DNA of 52,819 nucleotides, taken from positions 1-52,819 of the forward strand of contig CAWZYX010000006.1 in assembly GCA_963966315.1 (NCBI GenBank), in the 5' to 3' direction. A program made the position numbers and the translations under genes. Below the pieces are notes generated by a model. It had not been told where the DNA came from. It made no database searches and saw only the letters and a list, made by a program, of their open reading frames with translations. This stretch comes from Winogradskyella_A sp963966315 (GTDB lineage: Bacteria > Bacteroidota > Bacteroidia > Flavobacteriales > Flavobacteriaceae). Positions 25,924 through 34,394 of this stretch are shown in pieces (the first letter of the stretch is position 1; every line of letters starts with the position of its first letter).

Positions 25924-26850
25924 CTATCGTCTTTCGTAGGTTATGAATGAGAAGGGGTACTTATGCTTATCATCGGCGTCGTGAGTGAGCCGTTGCACCT
26001 CTTTCCATTCAGAGGATTCGATCTTTGGAAAAAAGGTGTCTGCCTCGGGGAAGGTCTCGTGCACTCTGGTGAGTTCAATCTTTTTTACTAAAGGCATGGC
26101 CTGTTTGTAGATCTCACCACCGCCAATAATAAAAGGTTGCTCATCATTTTCCACCATAGCGATGGCAGCCTCTATGGAGTCAGCAACCTTTACTCCATCA
26201 GGAGCCTTGTAATTCTTATTTCTGGTCACCACGATGTGAGTTCTGTTGGGAAGTGGTTTTGGAAAACTTTCAAATGTCTTTCGGCCCATGATAAGATGGT
26301 GGCCGTTGGTCAGTGATTTAAAACGCCTGAGGTCATCGCTTAAATGCCAGATGAGGTCATTGTCTTTTCCAATAGAGTTATCTTCTCCGACAGCTGCGAT
26401 AAGTGTAAGATCAAATGCCCTGGAACCTCCATCTTTTAAGGTCTTCTGCTCATTGTGGAATTCAGACTCGGCAATTTTTTTAGCCTCCTTTTCCAGTCCG
26501 GCTTTTATTTTATCGATATGTGATCGTTGTTTAGCAACCAGTTTTTCAAGTTGTTTCTTCTCCCAATCTTTTCCCATAAAACGATTGGTCACATAAACCT
26601 TGATGAAATGGTAGGTTAACAGAACCAACCACAAAATGATGATGGGAACAAACCATTGCACACCAAACAGCATAATATCTTCACCAATACCAAGTACGGT
26701 GTTGGCAATGATTAAAAAGATAGAGCCAATTAAAAAGAGGATGAAATGCGTGTAAAGCCCCTTCTTCTGCTTGATTCTTTTTTGAGCGTTTTTAATTAGT
26801 TCCAGTTGCTCCTGATCAATTTGTGGGGTTGTCTTTTTTCGTCCAAACAT
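25924..26850 (-). CDS. folA: Membrane-anchored dihydrofolate reductase (2TM domain-DHFR fusion)
   Basis: A 308-residue protein. Residues 1-90 form a 2TM-type domain with two hydrophobic segments (about 34-54 and 62-84) flanked by basic residues. A Lys/Glu-rich helical linker (about 91-140, possible coiled coil) leads to a full-length DHFR domain (about 147-306). DHFR motifs: LIAAVGEDNSIG, WHLSDDLRRFK with the catalytic acidic residue at Asp173, HHLIMGRKTFES, and FIIGGGEIYKQ. It reduces dihydrofolate to tetrahydrofolate; the catalytic part should face the cytoplasm. Most bacterial DHFRs are ~160-residue soluble proteins, so the anchor is notable. No frameshift or second start is seen at the junction. 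thyA, its metabolic partner, lies 4 kb away on the same strand. Confidence 0.92.
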   Translation of the reverse strand: MFGRKKTTPQIDQEQLELIKNAQKRIKQKKGLYTHFILFLIGSIFLIIANTVLGIGEDIMLFGVQWFVPIIILWLVLLTYHFIKVYVTNRFMGKDWEKKQLEKLVAKQRSHIDKIKAGLEKEAKKIAESEFHNEQKTLKDGGSRAFDLTLIAAVGEDNSIGKDNDLIWHLSDDLRRFKSLTNGHHLIMGRKTFESFPKPLPNRTHIVVTRNKNYKAPDGVKVADSIEAAIAMVENDEQPFIIGGGEIYKQAMPLVKKIELTRVHETFPEADTFFPKIESSEWKEVQRLTHDADDKHKYPFSFITYERR

Positions 26851-26889
26851 GATGAGTGATTTGGTCTTAAAGGTAAGTTATTTTTACTA

Positions 26890-26949
26890 AAACGATATAG
26901 TTGATAAGGACCTGTTCATCAGTCCATATTACGCAAACGATATAGTTGA
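26890..26949. repeat. 15-nt direct repeat in the divergent intergenic region
   Basis: AAACGATATAGTTGA occurs at 26890-26904 and again at 26935-26949, exactly 45 nt apart, in the 284-nt gap between the divergent DHFR and CBM48-like genes. The gap is otherwise AT-rich with no gene seen. It may be a regulator site for either gene; the spacing is close to four helical turns. Confidence 0.7.
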
Positions 26950-27083
26950 AAATCAACGAGAAAGCGAAGGTTTTATACCTGAAAATACTACAAAAATCAA
27001 GAGTGTTTTTTAGCAGGTTTAAATTAAAGTAACAGCAATTTTACCAAAATGATAATTCTTTGATTTTAAAGAGACTATTGTAT

Positions 27084-27112
27084 TTGGACTGTGCAATTCT
27101 TTTATACTTTTG
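27084..27112 (+). promoter_or_regulatory. Promoter for the CBM48-like gene
   Basis: TTG at 27084-27086 followed after 18 nt by TACTTTTG at 27105-27112 is a full match to the Bacteroidota -33/-7 consensus. The ATG is 23 nt downstream at 27135. Confidence 0.65.
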
Positions 27113-27134
27113 ACCCGTAATTAAATCGATTATT

Positions 27135-27431
27135 ATGGCAATTAAAAAGCAGTATTTAAAGTCTAAGCCCGTTTGTAAAGTGACCTTTTCAGTTCCTGCT
27201 GAGGAGGCCAGCAATGTTGCTGTTGTTGGAACATTTAACGATTGGAATACTGAAGCTACAGAATTAAAAAAATTAAAGAATGGCACGTTTAAAGGCACCG
27301 TGGATTTGGCCAGCGATGCTTCTTACGAATTCAGATATGTAGTGGATGGTAATTACATCAACGATGAGCAGGCAGATGCTTATGCGTGGAATGACTTTGC
27401 AGCGGCAGAAAACGGAGTATTGAATCTCTAA
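27135..27431 (+). CDS. Small CBM48/isoamylase early-set domain protein
   Basis: A 98-residue protein with no signal peptide. It consists almost wholly of one early-set (CBM48-like) immunoglobulin fold: KVTFSVPAEEASNVAVVGTFNDWN (written in part), GTFKGTVDL, and YEFRYVVDGNYINDEQADAY. The FNDWN and YEFRYVVDG strands are the hallmark of glycogen-binding domains such as those of branching enzymes and AMPK beta. No catalytic domain is attached, so it is a stand-alone glycan-binding or scaffold protein in the cytoplasm. It has its own promoter and terminator, hence a single-gene unit that may be strongly expressed. Function beyond alpha-glucan binding is not known to me. Confidence 0.85.
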   Translation: MAIKKQYLKSKPVCKVTFSVPAEEASNVAVVGTFNDWNTEATELKKLKNGTFKGTVDLASDASYEFRYVVDGNYINDEQADAYAWNDFAAAENGVLNL

Positions 27432-27456
27432 TCAACAGCTCCAAAAATGTATTAAG

Positions 27457-27486
27457 CGCTCATGTGTGATCACATGGGCGTTTTTT
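27457..27486 (+). terminator. Rho-independent terminator after the CBM48-like gene
   Basis: CGCTCATGTG pairs with CACATGGGCG (one T-G pair) around TGAT, followed by six T. The T run overlaps the stop codon of the convergent minus-strand gene. Confidence 0.85.
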
Positions 27487-30229
27487 ATTTTCTGATGAAT
27501 GCAATTTGCTTTTCTCCCGAACGGCTCGTCAGAGATAGAAAGTAAATTCCAGGAGAAAGACTATTCACGCTGATGCGATTGTGTTGAACTGTACCTGTTT
27601 TGATCAGTTTCCCCTGCACATTGTATATGACGTAATTTGTAATTGGTTGATTCAAATTCCTGATGTTCAACCAGTCAGTGGCCGGGTTGGGATAAAGACT
27701 TACAGATTCAAAAGACACACTGTTTATGGAAAGGGCTTCACTCACAATTCCTTCATACATTCCATTACCGTGTGTTCCGATTAAAAAATGACGATCACTG
27801 CTTCTGTATTCCAGATCACTGATGAGCGCTAAACCAATACCCTCTGAAGCCTCGAGTGTCCAGTCTGTGGTCTGCGGGTCAGGTGAGCTGTATAGCCCGC
27901 GTGCCGTTCCCACCAGAAAGAGGGGTTGCCCGGACGCATCTTCAATGATGAGAGCCGATCTGATTGAAAATGCAGATAAATTGCGTTCTACCAGCGACCA
28001 GACAGGATTGGCGTCGGTGGCATTGGTGGTTAGAAAAATACTTTCATTACCATAGTTGGAATAAGTAGCTAATACAATATCCTTATTGGATGGGTGCACT
28101 GCCAGACCGGTGACGATAGATGGAAAACCAATAGCTGCACCTTGCGGGGTGATATCTACGGCACTGGCAATGGAAGTAACGTTTCTGGGATCGTCAAGCC
28201 TGTAGATCCTACCTTCATCACCACCCATAAGGAGGTAGCTTGAGGCGTTGTATGGACCAGGAGATGTTGAGAAACGCTGAAAAAAATCATTGGATCCCAA
28301 CAAGGCTGTGCTGCCCAGATCCGACCAGGTAGAAGGCGTTACCGAACTCGAATTGGTGGTTCGGTACAATCTGTTTTCTCCGGCATAGTACATCACTTCG
28401 TTATTACTTTTGTCCATATAGAAATAAGTGACAAACTGGCTTGATGAATTAAGGGGTGTAATTTCTTCATAAGCCGTACAGACCCTGTAAATGGTCCCGT
28501 TCTGTACACCCATAAAATAGCTCGGCTCCCCTCCGCATCCACTTCTGGAAATGGCAACGGCTACCCCGTCTCCAGAAAGGAAATTTATTTGGGTGGTCAG
28601 GTCAGGAATGTTTATAAAATTAAAATCTGTGCCACCCACGGAAGTTCCGTTGTCCTGAGACCCTCCAAGAACCAGGTCAGAGCCTTCAAGCGGATCGATG
28701 TTGACATGGTAGAACTGATAGGTCTGAAAATTATTGTTAAGGTTCACCCATCCAACCGGGCTGGCGGTGATATTATCTGTACGGTGCACCCCGCCATCTG
28801 ATGTGGAAAACATGACACTGGGGTTGTTCTCACTAAAGGAGAAGGCATGCATGTCGGGATGATGTGCGTCACCGGCAAGGTCATACAACCCATAGGATGT
28901 CGGGCTCACGTAACCACCAATGCGTTCAAATTTAGCATCAGCAAGCCTGATGTCCTCACATTTATAGGCGTTTGTTCCTCCAATGACAAGGAAGTCCTCG
29001 TCATCGGGTTTTACTGCCAGAGACATGGTGTAACCGGTGTAGGTAGAAAAAGGATCATTAAAAATGGAACACCCTCCCTCATAGACTAGCCTATTGCTGT
29101 AATTAGTGAAATTCTGCGTGCTCTGATCCCACATCCAGAGGTCGGTTTCCTGCTGAGGAGCAAGAGGGCAGTTGTCTTCGAAATTCTGTGGATCAGGGTC
29201 CTGCCCGTTGTAGTAAAAGCAATACAGCTTGTTCTGATTTGAAGGGGCCAGTCCTAAAATGACCCGACCGGTGGGGGTAAAGCTCCCTGTACTAATCCGA
29301 TCCCAGTCACCAACACCTGTTGGAGAGGTCCAGATCCCTTCAACGGAAGGGTCATTACCACCTCCATAGCTTAGGTATACACGGCCGGTATCGCTGATCG
29401 TCACATCTGAAGACTGGTTTAAATTAATGTTTGGTAAAGGGTCCTGTAGCTCAGAGGTCCATTGATTGCCGTCATAACGCAGTATATTTTTCAGGCAGGC
29501 CGCATATAGGTCACCAGAAACGGGATGAACTGCCAGTCGAAAGACATAATCAAAATCCGAATCAAAAGTGGTAAAGTCAGAATTGGTTCCTGGCAGTTGT
29601 GTCCAGGAAATCCCATTATCAGTGGATTTCCAGATGCCTTGTCCGCGGTAGAGAGCCCCTGCCAGGCTGGCGCTGTTTCCAATAAACTCTCCTGTACCGT
29701 AATACCAGATATTTTGGTGGTTAGGCCTTGGATCTTGCACTATGGTGGTGACATTGTAAATTTCATCATTTGGAGAGACCTTGGTCCAATTGGCACCTCC
29801 ATCCGTCGTTCTAAAAACGCCACCGCTCACACCACCGGCCAGCATAGTATTTTCAGAAGGATCACTTCGATCGATGACCAGCGCTCGTGAGCGACCTCCC
29901 AAATTAGAAGGACCACGAGAACGATAGTCAATGTCTATGGATCTGCCGGTGTTAGAAAAGGTATTTAATAAGTATCTGGCGGTACTGAGCTCCTGTTCTT
30001 TTTGGTCGTAAGGAATCTTACCTGTTTGGGTGTTGGCCTGTCGGTAATACTCGTAAAGGTAGCGCTGCTGATTGTAGGCAGCCCGGACCGCTAAAGAAGA
30101 CTTTTTTTCAAAGACTGGTGTTTTTAGCAGAGTTATCTCTTGATCAGATGAAACAATGGTAAAAAACGCTATGCTCCCAAAAAGGATGCATACCATAAGT
30201 CCAATCAGACCAAGCGTTTTCTTTTTCAT
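27485..30229 (-). CDS. Large T9SS-secreted beta-propeller (BNR/VPS10-like) protein
   Basis: A 914-residue exported protein. The N-terminus has a hydrophobic signal segment (about 5-27). A charged pre-region (YEYYRQANTQTGKIPY) leads to GPSNLGGRSRAL, which opens the propeller in this family. Repeated Asp-box-like blades follow: FRTTDGGANWTK, WKSTDNGISW, VHRTDNI, LYRTTNSS and others between about residues 130 and 830. The C-terminus is a T9SS type A sorting domain (SLYPNPATDWLNI, YVIYNVQGKLIKTG, LSPGIYFLSL, KQIAFIRK). The propeller resembles sortilin-type or BNR-repeat proteins, but no sialidase catalytic residues are evident, so it is more likely a structural or binding protein at the cell surface. 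It converges with the CBM48-like gene. Confidence 0.83.
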   Translation of the reverse strand: MKKKTLGLIGLMVCILFGSIAFFTIVSSDQEITLLKTPVFEKKSSLAVRAAYNQQRYLYEYYRQANTQTGKIPYDQKEQELSTARYLLNTFSNTGRSIDIDYRSRGPSNLGGRSRALVIDRSDPSENTMLAGGVSGGVFRTTDGGANWTKVSPNDEIYNVTTIVQDPRPNHQNIWYYGTGEFIGNSASLAGALYRGQGIWKSTDNGISWTQLPGTNSDFTTFDSDFDYVFRLAVHPVSGDLYAACLKNILRYDGNQWTSELQDPLPNINLNQSSDVTISDTGRVYLSYGGGNDPSVEGIWTSPTGVGDWDRISTGSFTPTGRVILGLAPSNQNKLYCFYYNGQDPDPQNFEDNCPLAPQQETDLWMWDQSTQNFTNYSNRLVYEGGCSIFNDPFSTYTGYTMSLAVKPDDEDFLVIGGTNAYKCEDIRLADAKFERIGGYVSPTSYGLYDLAGDAHHPDMHAFSFSENNPSVMFSTSDGGVHRTDNITASPVGWVNLNNNFQTYQFYHVNIDPLEGSDLVLGGSQDNGTSVGGTDFNFINIPDLTTQINFLSGDGVAVAISRSGCGGEPSYFMGVQNGTIYRVCTAYEEITPLNSSSQFVTYFYMDKSNNEVMYYAGENRLYRTTNSSSVTPSTWSDLGSTALLGSNDFFQRFSTSPGPYNASSYLLMGGDEGRIYRLDDPRNVTSIASAVDITPQGAAIGFPSIVTGLAVHPSNKDIVLATYSNYGNESIFLTTNATDANPVWSLVERNLSAFSIRSALIIEDASGQPLFLVGTARGLYSSPDPQTTDWTLEASEGIGLALISDLEYRSSDRHFLIGTHGNGMYEGIVSEALSINSVSFESVSLYPNPATDWLNIRNLNQPITNYVIYNVQGKLIKTGTVQHNRISVNSLSPGIYFLSLTSRSGEKQIAFIRK

Positions 30230-30281
30230 TACACAAAGATATATGTACTAAGATATTGGAAAATATGAGTTTTCTAAAAAA

Positions 30282-31091
30282 CTATTTCTTGTACTCTACG
30301 TTAAGGGGTATTTTTATAATTGTACCCACCGGTTTTAAACCTATATGCCCTGGCTTTATATAACCTTTGTAGTTAAGGGCTACCCTTTTGAATTCTTCGT
30401 AAAGCGAGGGGTGTGGTGTATCAAATTCACGAACAGCAATGGTGCCATCATTTTTAAAATAAACTTCAGCCATAACCTTGATTATTTCGCCCTCCAAAAA
30501 AAAGGAGCTGTCAAGATTTTTCATTTCAAAATTTGAAGTGAAATAGTCGGTGAATTTGGATTTATAGCATTTATTTATTCGTTCATTGGACCATTTTTCT
30601 TTACAGCCTTTAAAAATTGGAGGTTTGCTTGGAGGTTTTTTATTTTCGGGCCATTCTTTAGAGATTTTTTTTATCGTAAGCCGATTTTCCCTGTTTTGAA
30701 AGATCATATAGCTTTTGAATCCAATTAATCGATCATTATCACCATTCTCAACAGCAGATATAGTTAATGGTATTTTCTTCAGGACCAACTCAAATTCCTT
30801 ATAAGTTTGTTTGTCAGCGTTAAAAATGACAGCTCTATCTAATCTCACATGGCCATTCGGTTGAAATATCAATACTATTGAAAGCATCAATTCTTCATTT
30901 TCTTTCAGATCATAGGGCAGCTCCCCAACAGGCACTTCTCTGCTGATGATCTGGGCAAGTTTTAGTAAACTACAGCCCTCCGGGTTTTCAGAAGTTTCGC
31001 AACCTTGAAAAACCAAAGGGATTTCCTGCTGAGCCTGAGCAACTTGAGCTAAGCATAGAAAAATAAAAAATGCGTGTAGTACTTTGAGCAT
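30282..31091 (-). CDS. Secreted/periplasmic protein with two TonB-C-terminal-like units
   Basis: A 269-residue protein with a signal peptide (about 1-20, cut near AQAQQ). It appears to be two tandem units of about 120 residues. Each begins with a short P-x-(V/I)-F-x-G-C motif (IPLVFQGC near 24-31 and PPIFKGC near 153-159) and has a second Cys 8-11 residues later. Each continues with a strand like SIVLIFQPNGHVRLD or MAEVYFKNDGTIAVRE and a segment on (Y/L)xEFxxV. That pattern resembles the C-terminal domain of flavobacterial TonB proteins, but the N-terminal membrane helix and Pro-rich linker of TonB are absent. The stop is 3 nt from the thyA stop side, so it is placed just downstream of thyA on the same strand. 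The function is unknown. Confidence 0.6.
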   Translation of the reverse strand: MLKVLHAFFIFLCLAQVAQAQQEIPLVFQGCETSENPEGCSLLKLAQIISREVPVGELPYDLKENEELMLSIVLIFQPNGHVRLDRAVIFNADKQTYKEFELVLKKIPLTISAVENGDNDRLIGFKSYMIFQNRENRLTIKKISKEWPENKKPPSKPPIFKGCKEKWSNERINKCYKSKFTDYFTSNFEMKNLDSSFFLEGEIIKVMAEVYFKNDGTIAVREFDTPHPSLYEEFKRVALNYKGYIKPGHIGLKPVGTIIKIPLNVEYKK

Positions 31092-31094
31092 GGA

Positions 31095-31919
31095 CTATAC
31101 GGCTACAGCACCCTTAATATGTGGATGCGGATTGTAATTGAGTAGGGTGAAATCTTCAAATTTAAAAGCGAAGAGATCCTTTACCTCAGGATTCAGCTTC
31201 ATGGTTGGCAGAGGTCTGATGTCTCTAGACAACTGCAGTTCCAACTGCTCGAGGTGGTTGGTATAGATATGAGCATCTCCGAAGGTGTGGATAAATTCAC
31301 CCGGCTCATAGCCGCAGACCTGGGCCATCATCATGGTCAGCAACGCATAGGATGCAATATTAAAAGGTACGCCCAGAAAAATGTCTGCACTTCTCTGATA
31401 TAACTGACAGGAAAGTCGTCCGTTTGCTACATAAAACTGAAAAAAGGCATGACACGGAGGAAGAGCGGCTTTCCCTTGAGCAACATTTTCTGAAAAGGAA
31501 ACTGAGGTGTCTGGAAGTACCGATGGGTTCCATGCCGATACCAGCATTCGCCTGCTGTCCGGATTTGTTTTTAAGGTGGAAATGACCTGCTTGATCTGAT
31601 CGATGTTCTCACTGTTCCAGTTGCGCCACTGGTGTCCGTAAACCGGACCAAGATCGCCCTGCTCATCGGCCCATTCATTCCAGATACGCACCCCGTTTTC
31701 CTGGAGATAGGCAACATTGGTATCGCCATTTAAAAACCAAAGCAGTTCGTGAATAATTGATTTCAAATGCAGTTTTTTGGTAGTGACCATTGGGAATCCC
31801 TCACTAAGATCAAAACGCATCTGATAACCAAACACACTAATGGTCCCTGTACCGGTGCGGTCCTGTTTCTCATTTCCGTGCTCTAAGACATGGCGTACTA
31901 AATCATGATACTGCTGCAT
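31095..31919 (-). CDS. thyA: Thymidylate synthase
   Basis: A 274-residue enzyme starting at the ATG at 31919 (MQQYHDLVRHVLEHG); the reading frame stays open 42 codons further upstream but that extension lacks homology to ThyA. It converts dUMP to dTMP with methylene-tetrahydrofolate. Motifs: DRTGTGTISVFG (20-31), the nucleophile Cys156 in LPPCHAFFQFYV, and QRSADIFLGVPFNIASYA. The length is slightly above E. coli ThyA (264) owing to an insertion before the active-site Cys (LPDTSVSFSENVAQGKAA). It is followed closely by the tandem-domain protein and preceded by the nucleoside transporter gene, all on the minus strand. Confidence 0.96.
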   Translation of the reverse strand: MQQYHDLVRHVLEHGNEKQDRTGTGTISVFGYQMRFDLSEGFPMVTTKKLHLKSIIHELLWFLNGDTNVAYLQENGVRIWNEWADEQGDLGPVYGHQWRNWNSENIDQIKQVISTLKTNPDSRRMLVSAWNPSVLPDTSVSFSENVAQGKAALPPCHAFFQFYVANGRLSCQLYQRSADIFLGVPFNIASYALLTMMMAQVCGYEPGEFIHTFGDAHIYTNHLEQLELQLSRDIRPLPTMKLNPEVKDLFAFKFEDFTLLNYNPHPHIKGAVAV

Positions 31920-32041
31920 ACCTGTTCTTTTTTTTGAATTGCAACCAATAGGATGGTACAGCGAAAATAGAAAAAAGCACTCTTTTATAAAGTGAGTCGA
32001 GGCTGAGACTGAATAAAAGTTATTAACTATTTGTTGGTAAA

Positions 32042-33760
32042 TCAACCAATAATCATCCCGGCAATAGTAGCCGAAAGAAGAGAGGCCAGTGTTCCTCCAA
32101 TGAGTGCTCTCATTCCAAATTTGGAGAGGGTCTTACGTTGGCCCGGAGCCAAAGATCCAATCCCTCCAATTTGTATACCTATGGAAGCAAAATTGGCAAA
32201 ACCACAGAGCATATAGGTGGCCATAATGATAGACTTTTCGTATTTTAAATGAAGCACACTACCCATATCCTTTAATTCTGCCAGCTGAATATATCCTACA
32301 AATTCACTGGCAGCCAGTTTTATGCCGATTAGTTGTCCCATGAGTGTCACATCCTCCTTAGCAACCCCAATTAACCACATGAGAGGCGCAAACATATAGC
32401 CGAGCAGTAGTTCAATGGAAAGTTGCTGGTAATTGGTGTGAGCAGCTATAATAGGATTAAGTCCAGTTACACCACCAATCCAACCAAAAATACCATTAAT
32501 CATGGCGATAAAAGCTAGGAACACCAGGAGCATAGCACCCACGTTCACAGCTAGCTTCAGGCCTTCTGTGGTGCCGTTGGCAATGGCGTCCAGAATATTG
32601 GATCCTATGACCTCTTTACTCACCTCAACGTTAGAATCTATAGGTTCCTGCTGGGGGTAGAGCATCTTTGAGATGACAACAGCTCCGGGAGCTGCCATTA
32701 CTGAAGCAGTCAACAGGTGTTTAGCGTAAAAGATCCTCATGGCCTCATCTTCTCCCCCTAAAAAGCCAATGTACGCAGCAAGTACTCCACCTGCAACTGT
32801 TGCCATACCGCCAATCATTACCAAAAGGATTTCGGATTTGGTCATTTTCTCCAGATAGGCTTTGATCATCAATGGAGACTCCGTTTGCCCGAGAAAAATA
32901 TTACCTGCAACACTTAAACTTTCTGCTCCTGATATCTGCAGTAAGGTGGTGAGCAGCCAGGCCATGGCTCGCACTATTTTTTGAATGACCCCTAAATAAA
33001 ACAATACCGAGGTTAAAGCAGAGAAGAAAATAATGGTTGGAAGAATAGAAATGGCAAAAGTCAAAAGTGCATCCGCTATTTCATTGGTACTGAAAGAAGC
33101 AAAAAGAAATTTGGTGCCGGCCATTGTAAAATCCAGAATTTTTACAAATCCCTTTCCAACGGTTTCAAAAACATACTGAATGGCAGGGACCTTAAGAACG
33201 CCGACCGCCAGCACCAGTTGGGCCATAAGACCAAAGAATACTGTGCGCCAATTAATGGCTTTTCTATTATTGCTTAGAACGTAAGCCAGCAGGAGCAAAA
33301 CAATCATTCCCAGTGCTCCTCGAAACAAACTGTTTACGGAAAAACCAGAGCTTGGAATGAGCTCTGTATCATCCTTCGTAGCAACGGGTATAGTAGCTAG
33401 GGTAGCGTCATCAGGAGTGGTTAACCTGTAGGTCTCTCTTTTTGAGTGTAGCACCAGTTCGTTCCGATTTTTTTTAAGAATCCGGAATGTGCTCACGGAG
33501 TCGACTGGGAAATCGTAATAAAAAACCAACAATTGATTCTGCTGCAGATACTGTCCTTGTGCTTCGATACCCTTGGTCTTCAGGCGAAAGAAAAACTCAC
33601 CGCTTTTTAGAATAAGGGAATCCGAAGGGCTTACGGCTATCTGTTTTTTCTGCGCGTCATCAACAATGGATTGAAAAGTCCATTTACCCTCTATACTTTG
33701 TCCGGATGTAAGCTGGCATGTGAGAAAGAAAAAAAGAGCAACTGAGAGTGAACGAAACAT
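32042..33760 (-). CDS. NupC-type (CNT) nucleoside transporter with N-terminal periplasmic lipocalin-like domain
   Basis: A 572-residue protein in two parts. Residues 1-20 look like a signal peptide, and 21-118 form a small beta-rich domain (IEGKWTFQSI, ILKSGEFFFRLKTKG, NQLLVFYYDF) resembling lipocalin-like domains. From about 143 onward it is a concentrative nucleoside transporter with a Nuc-gate region (NEIADALLTFAISILPTIIFFS), GQTESPLMI, and a C-terminal GFANFASIGIQIGGIGSLAP. CNT proteins are usually ~400 residues, so the N-terminal ~140 residues are an addition that should lie in the periplasm. It probably imports nucleosides with Na+ or H+. The thymidylate synthase gene lies downstream and a bifunctional nuclease gene upstream, 9 nt away. 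Confidence 0.9.
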   Translation of the reverse strand: MFRSLSVALFFFLTCQLTSGQSIEGKWTFQSIVDDAQKKQIAVSPSDSLILKSGEFFFRLKTKGIEAQGQYLQQNQLLVFYYDFPVDSVSTFRILKKNRNELVLHSKRETYRLTTPDDATLATIPVATKDDTELIPSSGFSVNSLFRGALGMIVLLLLAYVLSNNRKAINWRTVFFGLMAQLVLAVGVLKVPAIQYVFETVGKGFVKILDFTMAGTKFLFASFSTNEIADALLTFAISILPTIIFFSALTSVLFYLGVIQKIVRAMAWLLTTLLQISGAESLSVAGNIFLGQTESPLMIKAYLEKMTKSEILLVMIGGMATVAGGVLAAYIGFLGGEDEAMRIFYAKHLLTASVMAAPGAVVISKMLYPQQEPIDSNVEVSKEVIGSNILDAIANGTTEGLKLAVNVGAMLLVFLAFIAMINGIFGWIGGVTGLNPIIAAHTNYQQLSIELLLGYMFAPLMWLIGVAKEDVTLMGQLIGIKLAASEFVGYIQLAELKDMGSVLHLKYEKSIIMATYMLCGFANFASIGIQIGGIGSLAPGQRKTLSKFGMRALIGGTLASLLSATIAGMIIG

Positions 33761-33769
33761 TGAATTGAT

Positions 33770-34378
33770 TTAACGCTTAGAGATCTCATCTCTAATTTTT
33801 GCTGCAGCCTCGTAGTCTTCATTTATTACAGCTTCTTCAAGGAGTTGGTTCAGCTCCTTTAAGGTCTTGTCCTTATAGGTTTCTTCGGCTTCTGAGGCTG
33901 TTTCTATTTCCTCAGCAATAATGTCATCAACCAGAATACTGTCCTGATCTTCTTTGCTCGGATTGACCTTAAGATATATACCGGCCTTATCCAGAATGTT
34001 CTTGTAGGTAAAGATCGGAGCCTTAAATCGCAAAGCAAGAGCAATTGCATCGCTGGTTCTGGCATCAATGATTTCCTCAATTTTATCACGTTCGCAAATA
34101 AGACTGGAATAAAAAACGCCGTCTACCAACTTGTGAATGATCACCTGTTTGACCACAACCTCAAATCGATCGGCGAAATTTTTGAACAGGTCATGGGTAA
34201 GTGGGCGTGGAGGCCTTATTTCCTTTTCAAGAGCAATGGCAATCGATTGAGCTTCAAAGGCTCCTATGACGATAGGAAGCTTGCGATCCCCATCAACTTC
34301 GTTCAATATTAATGCATAAGCGCCATTTTGTGTCTGGCTGTAGGATATGCCTTTAATATTTAGTCTAACTAAGCTCAT
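33770..34378 (-). CDS. Bifunctional nuclease family (BFN/DUF151) protein with C-terminal UVR domain
   Basis: A 202-residue cytoplasmic protein. Residues about 1-130 are the BFN/DUF151 domain: LNIKGISYSQTQNGAYALIL, KLPIVIGAFEAQSIAIALE, RPLTHDLF, and IDARTSDAIALALRFKAPI. An acidic linker (about 140-165) leads to a UVR domain (about 168-202, LKELNQLLEEAVINEDYEAA then AKIRDEI). The combination is typical of Bacteroidota members. BFN proteins have been linked to nuclease activity and stress responses in some organisms, but the biological role here is unknown. It starts a minus-strand run followed 9 nt later by the nucleoside transporter. Confidence 0.9.
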   Translation of the reverse strand: MSLVRLNIKGISYSQTQNGAYALILNEVDGDRKLPIVIGAFEAQSIAIALEKEIRPPRPLTHDLFKNFADRFEVVVKQVIIHKLVDGVFYSSLICERDKIEEIIDARTSDAIALALRFKAPIFTYKNILDKAGIYLKVNPSKEDQDSILVDDIIAEEIETASEAEETYKDKTLKELNQLLEEAVINEDYEAAAKIRDEISKR

Positions 34379-34394
34379 ACAAAATAAAACGTAA

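Noticed and set aside
30234..30241. TATCTTTG on the minus strand as a promoter for the beta-propeller gene
   Set aside because: It is a full -7 match but lies only four bases before the ATG, which would make the mRNA essentially leaderless, and no -33 TTG is present.
31920..32045. Upstream extension of the thyA frame to base 32045
   Set aside because: The extra 42 residues lack similarity to ThyA and overlap the stop of the transporter gene; the ATG at 31919 gives a normal N-terminus.
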